Assembly (NCBI GenBank): GCA_022559845.1
Contig: CM040118.1
Location: 261,725,519-261,789,518 of the forward strand
DNA: 64,000 nucleotides
Source of the DNA: Amorphophallus konjac
Taxonomy: Eukaryota; Streptophyta; Magnoliopsida; Alismatales; Araceae
Reading direction: 5' to 3'
The notes under the pieces are model-generated. The model saw only the letters and a list, made by a program, of their open reading frames with translations, was not told the DNA's origin and made no database searches. Position 1 is the stretch's first letter; each line of letters starts with the position of its first letter. Below are positions 33,211 to 42,911 of the stretch, piece after piece. Both the position numbers and the translations under genes were made by a program.

Positions 33211-35484
33211 CACCAACAGCACCAACAGCAACCGCAGCCCCCACCGCAGCAGCAAGACCTTGGGATCCATCAAAATCCCATGCCAATGCATCAGCCCGCT
33301 CCCCAGCAACAGCAGCAACCGCCGACACCGGCCCCAGCACAAGTGAATGCGGTCCAACGCCCAGCCCCCAACGCTGGGTGGACGTTTGATGATGAGACCC
33401 CCGCCCATCTCTTGGCCTTACACCACCACTACTCTCCCACACCAGCCATCCCCTCCATCCTTAGACCCGCCGCTACACCGCTCGTCACTTCCACCACGTC
33501 GCCTCTTAGGCCCTCCACATTCCCCCCTACTCCATCCGTCCTATCACCACCACCCGCCATGCCTCCCATCATCCCCCCTAAGCTTAACCCTTCGCCCATT
33601 TCCCCTCCACCAGGGCCCATTAAGCCTATTCCCGTCATCCTCACCCCCATCTCCACGCCATCCGCCTACCCCACCAGGCCAAGCGGGGGTCCGGTCCAGG
33701 CCGTGCAAGCATCACAATGCGCCCTTCGGAGCGGTCATCCTTTCCAGAGGATGTTTCCTTTCTCAGGTGTATCTGCACCGAACCCTGCAGCTTCCTCCCC
33801 TACAGTTGAACCAGAGGAGATAGATCCGGTGCCGGGCACAAGATATGACTTGTTACAGCATTTAGACCGGCTGCCGGCCAAAATCTCAGTATTAGAGTTG
33901 ATCAAGAGGTCGCCGCTCCACCAAGATGCCCTGAAAATCTTCCTACAGAAGGTTATGGTGAGCGAGGATGTGGCGGTGGATAGCCTGCCTGCGGTTTTGG
34001 CCACGATCACCAAGGGGCCATCTATTGCAATTGCTGAGTCAAAATTAGCTCCTCCTGAGGCGCGCCAGATGCCATTATGTATTACCATCTCTTTAAACAA
34101 GACGATCGTGGAATCCGCCCTTGTGGATACAGGGGCGTCAATAAATGTCTGCCCATTGAGTACTCTTCGTGCTTGTAACATATCGGAGGACATGCTCAAG
34201 CCGACACCAACCACGATAGCTGCATATGACAATTCCAGACGTGCTTGTCACGGAGTAGTAACTGTGCAGGCCGAGCTAGGGCCCTTGGTGATGGATGTAG
34301 ACTTTTATGTGTTGGACATAGACCCAATGTTCAAAGCCATTCTGGGTCGTCCATGGTTAAATGGTTTGAACGCCGTCCCCTCAACTGCCCACCAGTGTCT
34401 GAAGTTCCCATTCCAGGGGCGAGTGGTCAAGGTGAAAAGTGTTTCCACAATTCAAAACGTTGACGCCATAGCAGCCAAGATCCTGCCCACACTATGGCCG
34501 AGCAACAGACCTGTTTTATCTGTCATGGACTTGAACTATTCATGGGCGTATGCATCGCGCAAACCCACCACTACACCAGTCAATGTAAAAGTAAAACCCA
34601 AGATGAGAGACCCCAACGGGTGGCACATAATTCTGAAATTGGGCTATCAGCCAGGCCGAGGGCTCGGCGCACAGCTGCAAGGCCGAACCAACCCCGTTCC
34701 CAGGGGAAGGAAGATGGGCCGTCGGGGCCTCGGCTACCATGAATCCTCCATGTCGATGCTTGGGGACTCTGGGCCGTTGACCTGGGATTACCGGCAACAT
34801 TTCGTGAAGGGTCCGTTGCAGCCTGGCACCTTGAAAACCTCGCCATCCCGCCTTGAAGAAAAGATAGATGAAGCTTGTGCTGTTGCCGATCCTCCACCAC
34901 CACCGCCGGGGTTAGCCGGCGACTTGGAAGACTTTGCCAATTGCTTTGCAAAGATGTTTTATGAAGAAGAGGGTGACCCGAAGAAAAGGGAGACGCAGCT
35001 GGTAAGGCGCCCCCCGATGCCATTGGCCCGCCAGGGGCCCCGGAAGACGGGGAGCTCCATCACTACTTATTCTATGTCCCCATCCCGTCTCGCTTCCTGG
35101 TTTCAACAACGGGATTCTGTTCCCCGTTCCCCTCCACTCCTGGTCGACCCGTACTTTACGGGGAGACCCGAAGTTTTATTCGTTCCATGTGCTTGCGGGC
35201 GCTGCCCGCCCATTGATTTATCAACCCTATTCACTCCTCCTCCTCCAGGAGCTCAGCTCCATGAAATGTGGTTTAAGTCTTCTGACCCTTTCTTTGACTG
35301 CATTTTCCCGGAATTGTTTCCCATGCAACTGCCTCCCCCTCCGCCTTCTTCCTCCTGTTGTGTGATCACTTCCGACCTCCAAGAAAAAAAAATGCCAATC
35401 TCAAAACGGAGGTCTCCATGGAAGATTACGCTATGTTCTACCCAGATTCCCAGGGGCACGAGACCCCTGTTTCTTTTCCGGTAG
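33211..35484 (+). CDS. Element C1 protease with G-patch
   Basis: Open from just after TAG 33208-33210. A Pro-rich N-terminal part precedes the aspartic protease: ALVDTGASINVCPLSTL is the active site (DTGA), and FKAILGRPWLNGLNAVPST the distal half. About 80 residues later comes LGYQPGRGLGAQLQG, followed by basic residues and GLGY, a good match to a G-patch. G-patches are known beside retropepsin in some retroviruses. The C-terminal part is proline-rich. It passes into the reverse transcriptase frame by a -1 shift at nine A (35384-35392). Confidence 0.83.
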   Translation, partial: HQQHQQQPQPPPQQQDLGIHQNPMPMHQPAPQQQQQPPTPAPAQVNAVQRPAPNAGWTFDDETPAHLLALHHHYSPTPAIPSILRPAATPLVTSTTSPLRPSTFPPTPSVLSPPPAMPPIIPPKLNPSPISPPPGPIKPIPVILTPISTPSAYPTRPSGGPVQAVQASQCALRSGHPFQRMFPFSGVSAPNPAASSPTVEPEEIDPVPGTRYDLLQHLDRLPAKISVLELIKRSPLHQDALKIFLQKVMVSEDVAVDSLPAVLATITKGPSIAIAESKLAPPEARQMPLCITISLNKTIVESALVDTGASINVCPLSTLRACNISEDMLKPTPTTIAAYDNSRRACHGVVTVQAELGPLVMDVDFYVLDIDPMFKAILGRPWLNGLNAVPSTAHQCLKFPFQGRVVKVKSVSTIQNVDAIAAKILPTLWPSNRPVLSVMDLNYSWAYASRKPTTTPVNVKVKPKMRDPNGWHIILKLGYQPGRGLGAQLQGRTNPVPRGRKMGRRGLGYHESSMSMLGDSGPLTWDYRQHFVKGPLQPGTLKTSPSRLEEKIDEACAVADPPPPPPGLAGDLEDFANCFAKMFYEEEGDPKKRETQLVRRPPMPLARQGPRKTGSSITTYSMSPSRLASWFQQRDSVPRSPPLLVDPYFTGRPEVLFVPCACGRCPPIDLSTLFTPPPPGAQLHEMWFKSSDPFFDCIFPELFPMQLPPPPPSSSCCVITSDLQEKKMPISKRRSPWKITLCSTQIPRGTRPLFLFR

Positions 35485-37157
35485 ATTTCTGCTCCCCTAG
35501 GTTAGATGTACAGTGTATCGAGTCTTCTAGAATGGTCGAGTCAATCAGGGTAGAGTCTAGTTCAAGTTCTGTCAGCCCACCCACGTCTGCGGCACCTGCC
35601 ATGTCGCACCCCTTCAAAACCATTCCTGATAGGTTTCTACAAGATTTGGCTGGAAGATGTCATGCTCTATTAAAGTGCCCGGAATTTGTAGAGACCGCGA
35701 TTGTCTTGGAAGATGATGAGGGAGCTGAGGAGGTATGGAGCAAGGATGGATTAGGGGTATATGAAATTGTGAATGAGAAAGACCCAGCTGATGATGAGGA
35801 AGATGAAGAGGACGACACTGCCGACCTATATGCCCAAGGCTTGAAAAAGTTCGACGAACCCTCCGTGGCAGTGGATGAATCCACTAAGGAGATTAACCTC
35901 GGAACAATAGAGGACCCCAGGCCCATACTTATTTCCGCCAATCTCCCTCCTCAAGTCGAAAAGGAATTGGTCGAAGTCTTGAGGGAGTACAGCGATTCTT
36001 TCGCCTGGTCCTACGAGGACATGCCAGGCCTTGACCCCGCCTTGGTTGAACACAGGCTGATTCTCAAACCAGGGGCAACGCCCGTTAAACAGAAGGCAAG
36101 GAGATTCCACCCGCAAATGGCCTTAAGGATTAAGGAGGAAGTCGATAAATTGCACAAGGCCCGGTTCATTAGAGTGGTGCTGTATCCACAATGGGTGGCG
36201 AATATAGTCCCGGTGATGAAGAAGGATGGTAAAATTCGAATCTGTATTGACTTCAGGGACTTAAACAAGGCATGTCCGAAAGATGATTTTCCACTTCCTC
36301 ACATCGACGTCTTGGTCGATAATACAGCTGGGTACGAAGCCCTCTCCTTCATGGACGGCTACTCGGGGTATAACCAAATCCTTTTGGCTCCGGAAGATCA
36401 AGAAAAGACCTCGTTCACCACACCATGGGGCACGTACTGCTACGTCGTCATGCCATTTGGGTTGAAAAATGCAGGTGCCACCTACCAAAGGGCGATGATG
36501 GCTATCTTCCACGATATGATGCACGTTTATTTAGAAGCTTATGTGGATGATATCCTAGTCAAATCGAGGTCACAGGAAGAGCACCCCGCCATTCTAGCCA
36601 AGGTATTGCAAAGGGCTAGGGAATACAAGTTAAAGATGAATCCAAAGAAATGTGTGTTCGGAGTTGCATCAGGGAAATTGCTTGGGTTTATAGTTAGTAA
36701 GCGGGGGATTCAGATCGATCCAAACAAGGCAAAGGCCGTCATGGAAATGCCATCGCCGAAGAACGTCACTGAGCTTCGAGGTTTGATCGGGCGTTTGCAA
36801 TTTATCAGGAGATTCATATCTCAGCATTCGCAAAGATGCCGCCCGTTTTATGACCTGTTAAAGACCGGCACGAAATTCGAATGGAATGAACAATGTCAAA
36901 AGGCCTATGAGGAACTCAAAGTGTACCTCTCTAATCCCCCGGTTCTACAACCACCCGTCCCTGGGAAACCCCTGATCCTGTACATTTCTGTAATTGAGGA
37001 TTCCCTAGGAGCTGTTTTGGCACAGGTTGATGATGAAGGAAGAGAAAGGGCAGCGTACTATCTCTCAAGGTTATTTAATCCTGCTGAGTCCAAGTACACT
37101 GCTATGGAGAAAACCTGTGCAGCACTGGTATGGGTAGCGCAGAAGCTTAAACACTAG
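35358..37157 (+). pseudogene. Element C1 pol: linker, reverse transcriptase, first RNase H
   Basis: Acidic linker, then SFAWSYEDMPGLDPALVEHRL and reverse transcriptase motifs RICIDFRDLNKACPKDDFPL, SFMDGYSGYNQI, MPFGLKNAGATYQRAM and catalytic YVDDILVKS near residue 395. RNase H follows from KPLILYISVIEDSLGAVLAQ. It stops at TAG 37155-37157 inside RNase H (KLKH, then stop), where C2 has a tyrosine codon, so this is a private C1 mutation. Confidence 0.93.
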
Positions 37158-38282
37158 TTTCTCGCCCACGAGGTCAGGCTCATCTCTAGAATGGACCCCA
37201 TTCGTTATCTGTTGGAAAAGCCGGTCCTTTCTAATCGACTAGCTCGCTGGCAAAGTTTTCTCTCCCAGTTCGACATCACCTTCATCGTGCAGAAAGCAAT
37301 CAAAGGATATGCTATTGCCGAACACCTAGCCCATTCTCCTATCCCTCGCACTGATGCCATTCAGGATGAATTCCCCGATGAACACCTGGCGGTGATCACT
37401 CATCTTCCTTTCTGGTCCCTTCACTTCGATGGTGCCCTTAATTCCCAGGGCAGCGGAGTCGGCGCCGTTCTCCTTACTCCAGAAGGGGTAACCATCCCCG
37501 TGGCATATCAACTCTCGTTTCCCGCCACCAACAATATAGCCGAGTATGAGGCTCTCCTTGCCGGTCTGAAGCACGCCTACATCTTGGGTGCGCGATACCT
37601 AAACATCATAGGAGACTCCCAGCTGGTGCTGCGTCAAGTTTTGTCAACCTACCGCACCCGTGATCCTAAACTCAAACCCTACCAAGATCTGGTCACACTC
37701 TTGGCCAGGCAATTTAGGAAACTCGTCTATATTCATACTCCTCGCTCTCAGAATATCTTGGCCGATGCCCTCGCGTCTCTCGCCTCTTCTCTATCACTCC
37801 CCCTAAGTCGCGCCACCGAGACCATTGTGGTCCAAAGGCTAGACGTCCCTTCCCTGCAGGATCCCTGGTTCAACAACCTTAGGATGTCCGTAGAGAAGAA
37901 AGTAGAAAGGGAGGAAATAAAAGAGGTTTCGTTAACTGAGCTCGAGGAGATCATTGAAGAGGAAGAATTGCCGTGGTTTTATGAGATCGAGCAATACTGC
38001 AAGGATGGCACATTTCCGGAAACGGCCAACGCTGAACAGCGAAAAGCCATTAGAAGAGTCGCCGCCAGGTACACGATCATCGCCGGTGAATTGTATAGGC
38101 GGGCCCTGAATGGAGTCCTAATGAGGTGTCTAGATGACGAAGAAGCTTGGAAGGTTGTGGAAGCAGCCCACTCTAGCGAGTGTGGAGGGCATGTGAATGG
38201 ACAGGCCCTGGCAAAGAAGATTCTTAGGCAGGGCTATTACTGGCCAACCCTAGAGGAAGATTGCTCCACCTATGTCCTGTAG
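37158..38282 (+). pseudogene. Element C1 pol: end of RNase H, second RNase H, integrase N-terminus
   Basis: After the TAG the frame continues with the end of RNase H 1. The archaeal-type RNase H follows (LHFDGALNSQGSGVGAVL, NNIAEYEALLAGL, NIIGDSQLV), the Tat hallmark. Next is the zinc-binding start of integrase (ECGGHVNGQALAKKIL, GYYWPTLEEDC). An extra T near 38278, absent from C2, shifts the frame and ends it at 38280-38282. Confidence 0.92.
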
Positions 38283-39234
38283 GTGTCTTCAGTGCCAAAT
38301 CCATGCCGACAAAATCCACGCTCCGGCCTCTTCTCTCCATCCTGTTACGGCCCCCTGGCCGTTTTCTATGTGGGCCTTCGACATCATCGGGCCCCTCGGT
38401 GATCCGAACTCTGCGATTAAACAGAAATCCTTCATTCTGACGGCTACAGAATACTTCACCAAGTGGGCCGAGGCTGAGGCTTATGCAGAAATCAAAGCCA
38501 CCACAGTATGCCGCTTCATCATGAAGAACATTATCTCACGATTCGGAGTGCCAAGCAGCATCGTCACCGACAACGGGCCTCAATTCATCTCACAAGAGCT
38601 CCAGGACCTCTGTAAGAAATTCAATATAGTTTTGCATCATTCATCACCATACTACCCCCAAGGTAATGGCCAGGCTGAGGCCACGAATAAGACCCTTCTC
38701 AAAATTATCAAGAAAACATGCGAATCACATAAATTTGCTGATTGGGCCGACAAATTGATAGAAGCTCTATGGGCCTACCGCACCTCCGTCCGCACTCCCA
38801 CGGGGCAGACTCCCTTTGCCCTCACTTACGGAATGGAAGCGGTGCTCCCGTATGAAATTCTAATCCCTTCCCTAAGGGTGCAGTTGGACAAGGAACTTAA
38901 TCTCGACGACCGTCGAGAGGCGTTGTTAGTCCAACTGGAACTTTTAGACGAGAAGAGGTTAAATGCGGCCAATCATGTTTCAGTATATCAAAAGCGGGTC
39001 TCGCGATATTTTCAAAAGAAGGTCATCGAAAGAAAATTTCAAGTGGGGAATATGGTTTTAAAACGCAAATTCATCAGGTCTGTAGGTCCCAGGTCTAAGT
39101 TGCAACCCAACTGGGAAGGGCCCTTCGTAATCAAAGAAGCTTATCCTGGCAATGCATATCGTCTAATTAACTCGGAGGGGGAGGAATTGCCGAACCCGTG
39201 GAATGGGCTGTATTTAAAGCGTTTTCATCCATAA
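38272..39234 (+). pseudogene. Element C1 integrase core
   Basis: 320 codons from CLQCQIHAD, the second half of the zinc-binding site. The catalytic core has MWAFDIIGPLGDP, IVTDNGPQFISQ and GQAEATNKTLL (D, D, E), and the C-terminus has NWEGPFVIKEAYPGNAYRL (GPY/F motif). Complete from the frameshift to a stop at 39232-39234. This module inserts cDNA into the genome. Confidence 0.93.
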
Positions 39235-40659
39235 AAATAAAACGGTGAACGGCTCGGTGGCAGGGCATACCCCACCAAATTGCAAAAGGAGGACCCAGGT
39301 TCAGCATTTCACACACTACACGACCCCGTGGTGCGGTATTCTCTCATGCTACCCGACACCGTTTCTCCTTTGGCCATGCTCGGGGATGGTGGAAATCCTT
39401 GCATTTCCTCTCTCTCGGTTGAAGATAAGGCGCAAGTGGTGAATAAGGGGGCGAGAACTAACCCAGGTTCCTCGTCAAAAGAAAAAGGTCTCAAATAGGG
39501 GCAATCCGTTAAGACCTCACTCCGCAAAAGAAGAAAAAAAAAAGAAAGAAAGAGAAGGAAAAGGAAAGCAAACAAAAATAAAAAAGAAGAAGAAAAAGAA
39601 AGAACAGGGGCAAAAGCCGAAAGCACAAAGCTCGAAGCTCCCTGAATCCCCGAAAAATGCGGCTAGGCATGGCAAGAGTGGCAGTACAGTTTCCCCGCGG
39701 GACGTTATGAGCCCGGTCGCATGCGTGCCTAGAGCGGGTGAAGGTTCGATGACGGATACAAAGCCCCGGCGCAACAGACCAGATTCCTTGAGAAAAGGGG
39801 GGTCCCGGGAAAGAACTCAAGCCCTAAAAACCTCTACACCTATCGTCGGCTTCCCTACTCAATCTTTTTTACTTTCCCAAGGAATGAATCCCACCCCGGA
39901 TATGGCCTCAGCAGAAGCACCGTCGAGCAAAGTCGACGCCGATCACGGGCGGTCCCCTTTCCTGCACGCGCTGAACCTTGGAATTCCGTAGCAAGACGAG
40001 AAGGTCCCTGCTATTGAGACCCGAGCTGGTTTCAAAATCCAAAAAAAATCAAATATTTCAAAACCCAAACAAAATCAAATATTTCAAAACCCAAAAAAAA
40101 TCAAATATTTTAAAACCCAAAAAAAATCAAATATTTCAAAACCCAAAAAATCAAATATTTCAAAACCCAAAAAATCAAATATTTCAAAACCCAAAAAAAC
40201 AAAAAAAAAATTCAAATATTTCAAAACCCAAAAAAAATCAAATATTTCAAAACCCAAACAAAATCAAATATTTCAAAATCCAACAAAAATTGCGTTCATT
40301 TGTTTTCTTCTTGCATTCATCTGCATTTTCTCGCACTTTGATATTTGCCTATTTAATAAGGCTCACCCCCCTTGACCAAAAGTCAAGAAAGGGTCGTCTC
40401 CTAACTTGCTGTAGGCAAGGGGCTGAGCCTAAGATAGATTTAATCTGTTTCATGTTTGCATGTGTGCAGGGGCAGGTCGGAAGGACAGTTGACTCAGGAC
40501 TACAGGAATATTCAATCCTCGCATTAGCCTATACAATCACATCACATCATAATCATATTGCAAAGCTTAAACTCAATCTCATCAAATCTTATTCATGTCA
40601 TATATCAAGTTGTCCGAATATAAAATCCTATCCCATATCATCATAAAAACAAAAGAAAA
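39235..40659 (+). other. Element C1 region between integrase and antisense genes
   Basis: Non-coding and collinear with 49629-50964 of C2. It includes a strand-asymmetric purine tract at about 39527-39611, a possible second priming tract or a mere repeat, and the A-rich array at 40025-40290. The ORFs crossing it are low-complexity or shadows. Confidence 0.6.
40025..40290 (+). repeat. A-rich 24-27-bp tandem repeat
   Basis: Units of the type AAATCAAATATTTCAAAACC, about nine copies in C1 and about six in C2 (49985-50165, reverse orientation). ATATTT-containing units create a strong bend-prone AT tract. The copy-number difference is the largest length polymorphism between the two copies noticed by eye. 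Confidence 0.88.
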
Positions 40660-42099
40660 TCACTCAGTCCGCCGCTGGGCATCCCCGCGAGGACGTATCT
40701 CTCTCAACTCCCTAAGATAAGCCTGTCTAGTCTCTGGAGCCTCCTCGACCTCTGCTGGTAGGGTACGCACCCTGCTCACCTCCCACATGATCAACGCGCT
40801 CCTGACCGCCTGCTCGTCCTCCTCAGTCCCGATCCTCCGCATCTGTAGCATGGGAAGGTGGGGTAGCGTGGGTAGCACCATCCGGGGAAGCCCGATCTGC
40901 AGGTAGCATCTCTGTGGGCTGTACATCGCCAAAGTGGTGTCGCTCACAAGCCTCAAGTCCAAGCCAACTCTCCTCGGTAGCCTGATGGTGGTATCATGGA
41001 GGAAGTCCGGGCGCATCACGAACCTATCCAGGGGCAGCCTGTTGATGTACGGGCGCCACTCGTCCCTGGTCTTCAGCTCAGCCGTCCTGCACTCAACCTG
41101 TGGAGAAAACCTGAAGGCACCCCCTATGAAGTAAAGGGGGTGGCTCCCAAAGATCCTGCTAACTGAAGTAATATCCTCCCTCACGGTGAACTTCATCCTA
41201 ACTCCCATCCAGCACTCCAATAGGATCATCGAACCAAAGAGAGGACCTCCTAAGGCGGCTGAGGAAAGGCCCTCATACAGATAAGCTAAGATAGCCTGAG
41301 AGATGGAAAGTCCCTGCCAAAGGCCACTAATGGCGCTGAGTAAAGGGACCTCTAGGACATGGTCGGCTGAAGGGAAAAGGATGGCCCCGCATAGGCAGAT
41401 GGACGCAGCTTTGGCTATGGCCTCAACCCACCCGCACTTGTTCCGGCAATGTTCTACCACCCACTGGCTCAGAGGAAGGAGGTGAATGTGGCGAGGGCCT
41501 ACGAAGGTGCGAACATCCCCGCTGTCAGGTATGAACCCTCCTAGAATGAGTTTTGGATCTATAGGGGCAACAGTATGGCATATCAAGTCTTCCTCCCCCA
41601 CCTTGGACCTAGGGAGCCCGAAGTATGTCTCTACCTCCTCTAACAGGATGGTGGCCTCAAAAGATGGGAAGAGGAAAGTATGGGTCTGAGGATGCCAAAT
41701 CTCCATCAAAGCAGAGATACCGTGCCAATCTAAAGAAAGTTTGGGGTAATTCTGACCTAAAACTAGGAGGGAGTGCAAGTGCCAGGATTTGAGAAGGTGA
41801 GTCACCCCGAGGGGCAATGCACGGACCATGGGAGCCACCCACTTTAAATTAGAAAAGCGCCTCGGGCCGGGAAGAAGCTGAAAAGAAGAAGGAAGCAAGG
41901 GGTGTAAAGAGATATAAGAGGAAATCAAGAGATGACGATTTGAACATATTCTAAGCAAACTTACCTCTCTCATAGGGGTGGCGCTGAGATGTCGAGGAAT
42001 CAAGTTTAGTCGTTGAATCGCTTCCCGCTCCTTTCTAGCCGGTCGCGGTCCTTCAAACGACGCTCCCCCCGCGGAACTTCCATCAAAAGCCCTCTTCAT
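40660..42099 (-). CDS. Antisense PMD gene 1 of element C1, two exons
   Basis: Runs opposite to C1, just after the A-rich repeat. The frame is open over 479 codons, but a good GT-AG intron lies inside: GAG/GTAAGT at 41965/41964 and TTCTTTTCAG ending at 41878. It is 87 bp long and a multiple of three, so splicing would give exons 42099-41965 and 41877-40660 and about 450 residues. PMD signature: EIWHPQTHTFLFPSFEATI and LLEEVETYFGLP, as in plant mobile domain proteins. The C-terminal part ends in an acidic and basic tail. C2 keeps only the last third (49321-49628). Function unknown; no lesion in C1. Confidence 0.8.
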   Translation of the reverse strand: MKRAFDGSSAGGASFEGPRPARKEREAIQRLNLIPRHLSATPMREVSLLRICSNRHLLISSYISLHPLLPSSFQLLPGPRRFSNLKWVAPMVRALPLGVTHLLKSWHLHSLLVLGQNYPKLSLDWHGISALMEIWHPQTHTFLFPSFEATILLEEVETYFGLPRSKVGEEDLICHTVAPIDPKLILGGFIPDSGDVRTFVGPRHIHLLPLSQWVVEHCRNKCGWVEAIAKAASICLCGAILFPSADHVLEVPLLSAISGLWQGLSISQAILAYLYEGLSSAALGGPLFGSMILLECWMGVRMKFTVREDITSVSRIFGSHPLYFIGGAFRFSPQVECRTAELKTRDEWRPYINRLPLDRFVMRPDFLHDTTIRLPRRVGLDLRLVSDTTLAMYSPQRCYLQIGLPRMVLPTLPHLPMLQMRRIGTEEDEQAVRSALIMWEVSRVRTLPAEVEEAPETRQAYLRELREIRPRGDAQRRTE

Positions 42100-42911
42100 G
42101 ATGAGGTGACGAGAATCAAAGGTTTTAGGCTTTAGGAGAAGGAAGACGGGTGAGTTGAGAGTTCAGGCCTACCTGCTACTTATAGGGTTCATTAGAGAAC
42201 CTAAGCCTCTTAGGATTGGGCCTAGATAAGTCTAGGGCGGGCTAAGATAGGGTTGTGATAAGTTCAAAGCATCTTGCCCTCGGGCTGAGGACTCTCCAGG
42301 GAGTCCCCTCTCAAGCAAATCGGACGTGGGATTGGACGGTCTTACGATAGACCGTCCATCATTAAACGGCCCATCATCAACCGTTTTTCTCTCCAAAGGA
42401 AGCTTGGGCCCAGTGACTTGTACGGCCCTAACTCCGCCGTTCCAACACTCATACGGTTTATATGGAACCGTTCCAATGAATTCACGCGGCCCTTAGAAAA
42501 CCGCTCTTACATACGAACGGCTAGAGGAGAACCGTCCATAGGCTCTGCTCCCCAATTAACCTGCTGCACTCATGCCTCCGTCATTTAGCGCACTCATCCC
42601 ACTCACGTCGGCGTGTGCGCTCTCATCCCACTCAAGTCGGCGTGTGCACTCTCATCTCACTCAAGTCGGCGTGTGCGCTCTCATCTGACTCAAGTCGGCG
42701 TGTGCGCTCTCATCTCACTCAAGACGGCGTGTGCGCTCTCATCTCACTCAAGTTGGCGTGTGCGTCACTCATCTCTCTCAGGCTAAGCGAGCTCCTCAAA
42801 CTCATTTGCCCACTCATACAAACATTCATCCACAAAACAAACGAAAAATAGAAGACATGCATATCACTATCATATCATATCATATACAAAGGATGGGCCC
42901 AGTACAACCAG
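42100..42911. other. Region between the two antisense genes of C1
   Basis: Upstream of gene 1 in its own sense. It holds CGG/CCG dyads at about 42335-42545, including CGGTC/GACCG around TTACGATA, and the 29-bp tandem repeat at 42607-42775. It likely contains the promoter of PMD gene 1, but no TATA box was clear. Confidence 0.5.
42607..42775. repeat. 29-bp tandem repeat, six copies
   Basis: GTCGGCGTGTGCGCTCTCAT followed by CTCACTCAA recurs every 29 bp from 42607. It lies about 500 bp upstream of the start of PMD gene 1. Element A has a GC-rich repeat in the equivalent upstream position of its PMD gene. Confidence 0.88.

Noticed and set aside
33280..33823. Proline-rich overlapping ORFs on both strands of the protease region
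   Set aside because: Shadows of a Pro/Gln-rich coding stretch; the protease frame explains the sequence.
39509..39820. Phe/Leu-rich membrane-like ORFs opposite the purine tract
   Set aside because: Hydrophobic stretches come from TTT/CTT codons of a purine tract on the other strand.
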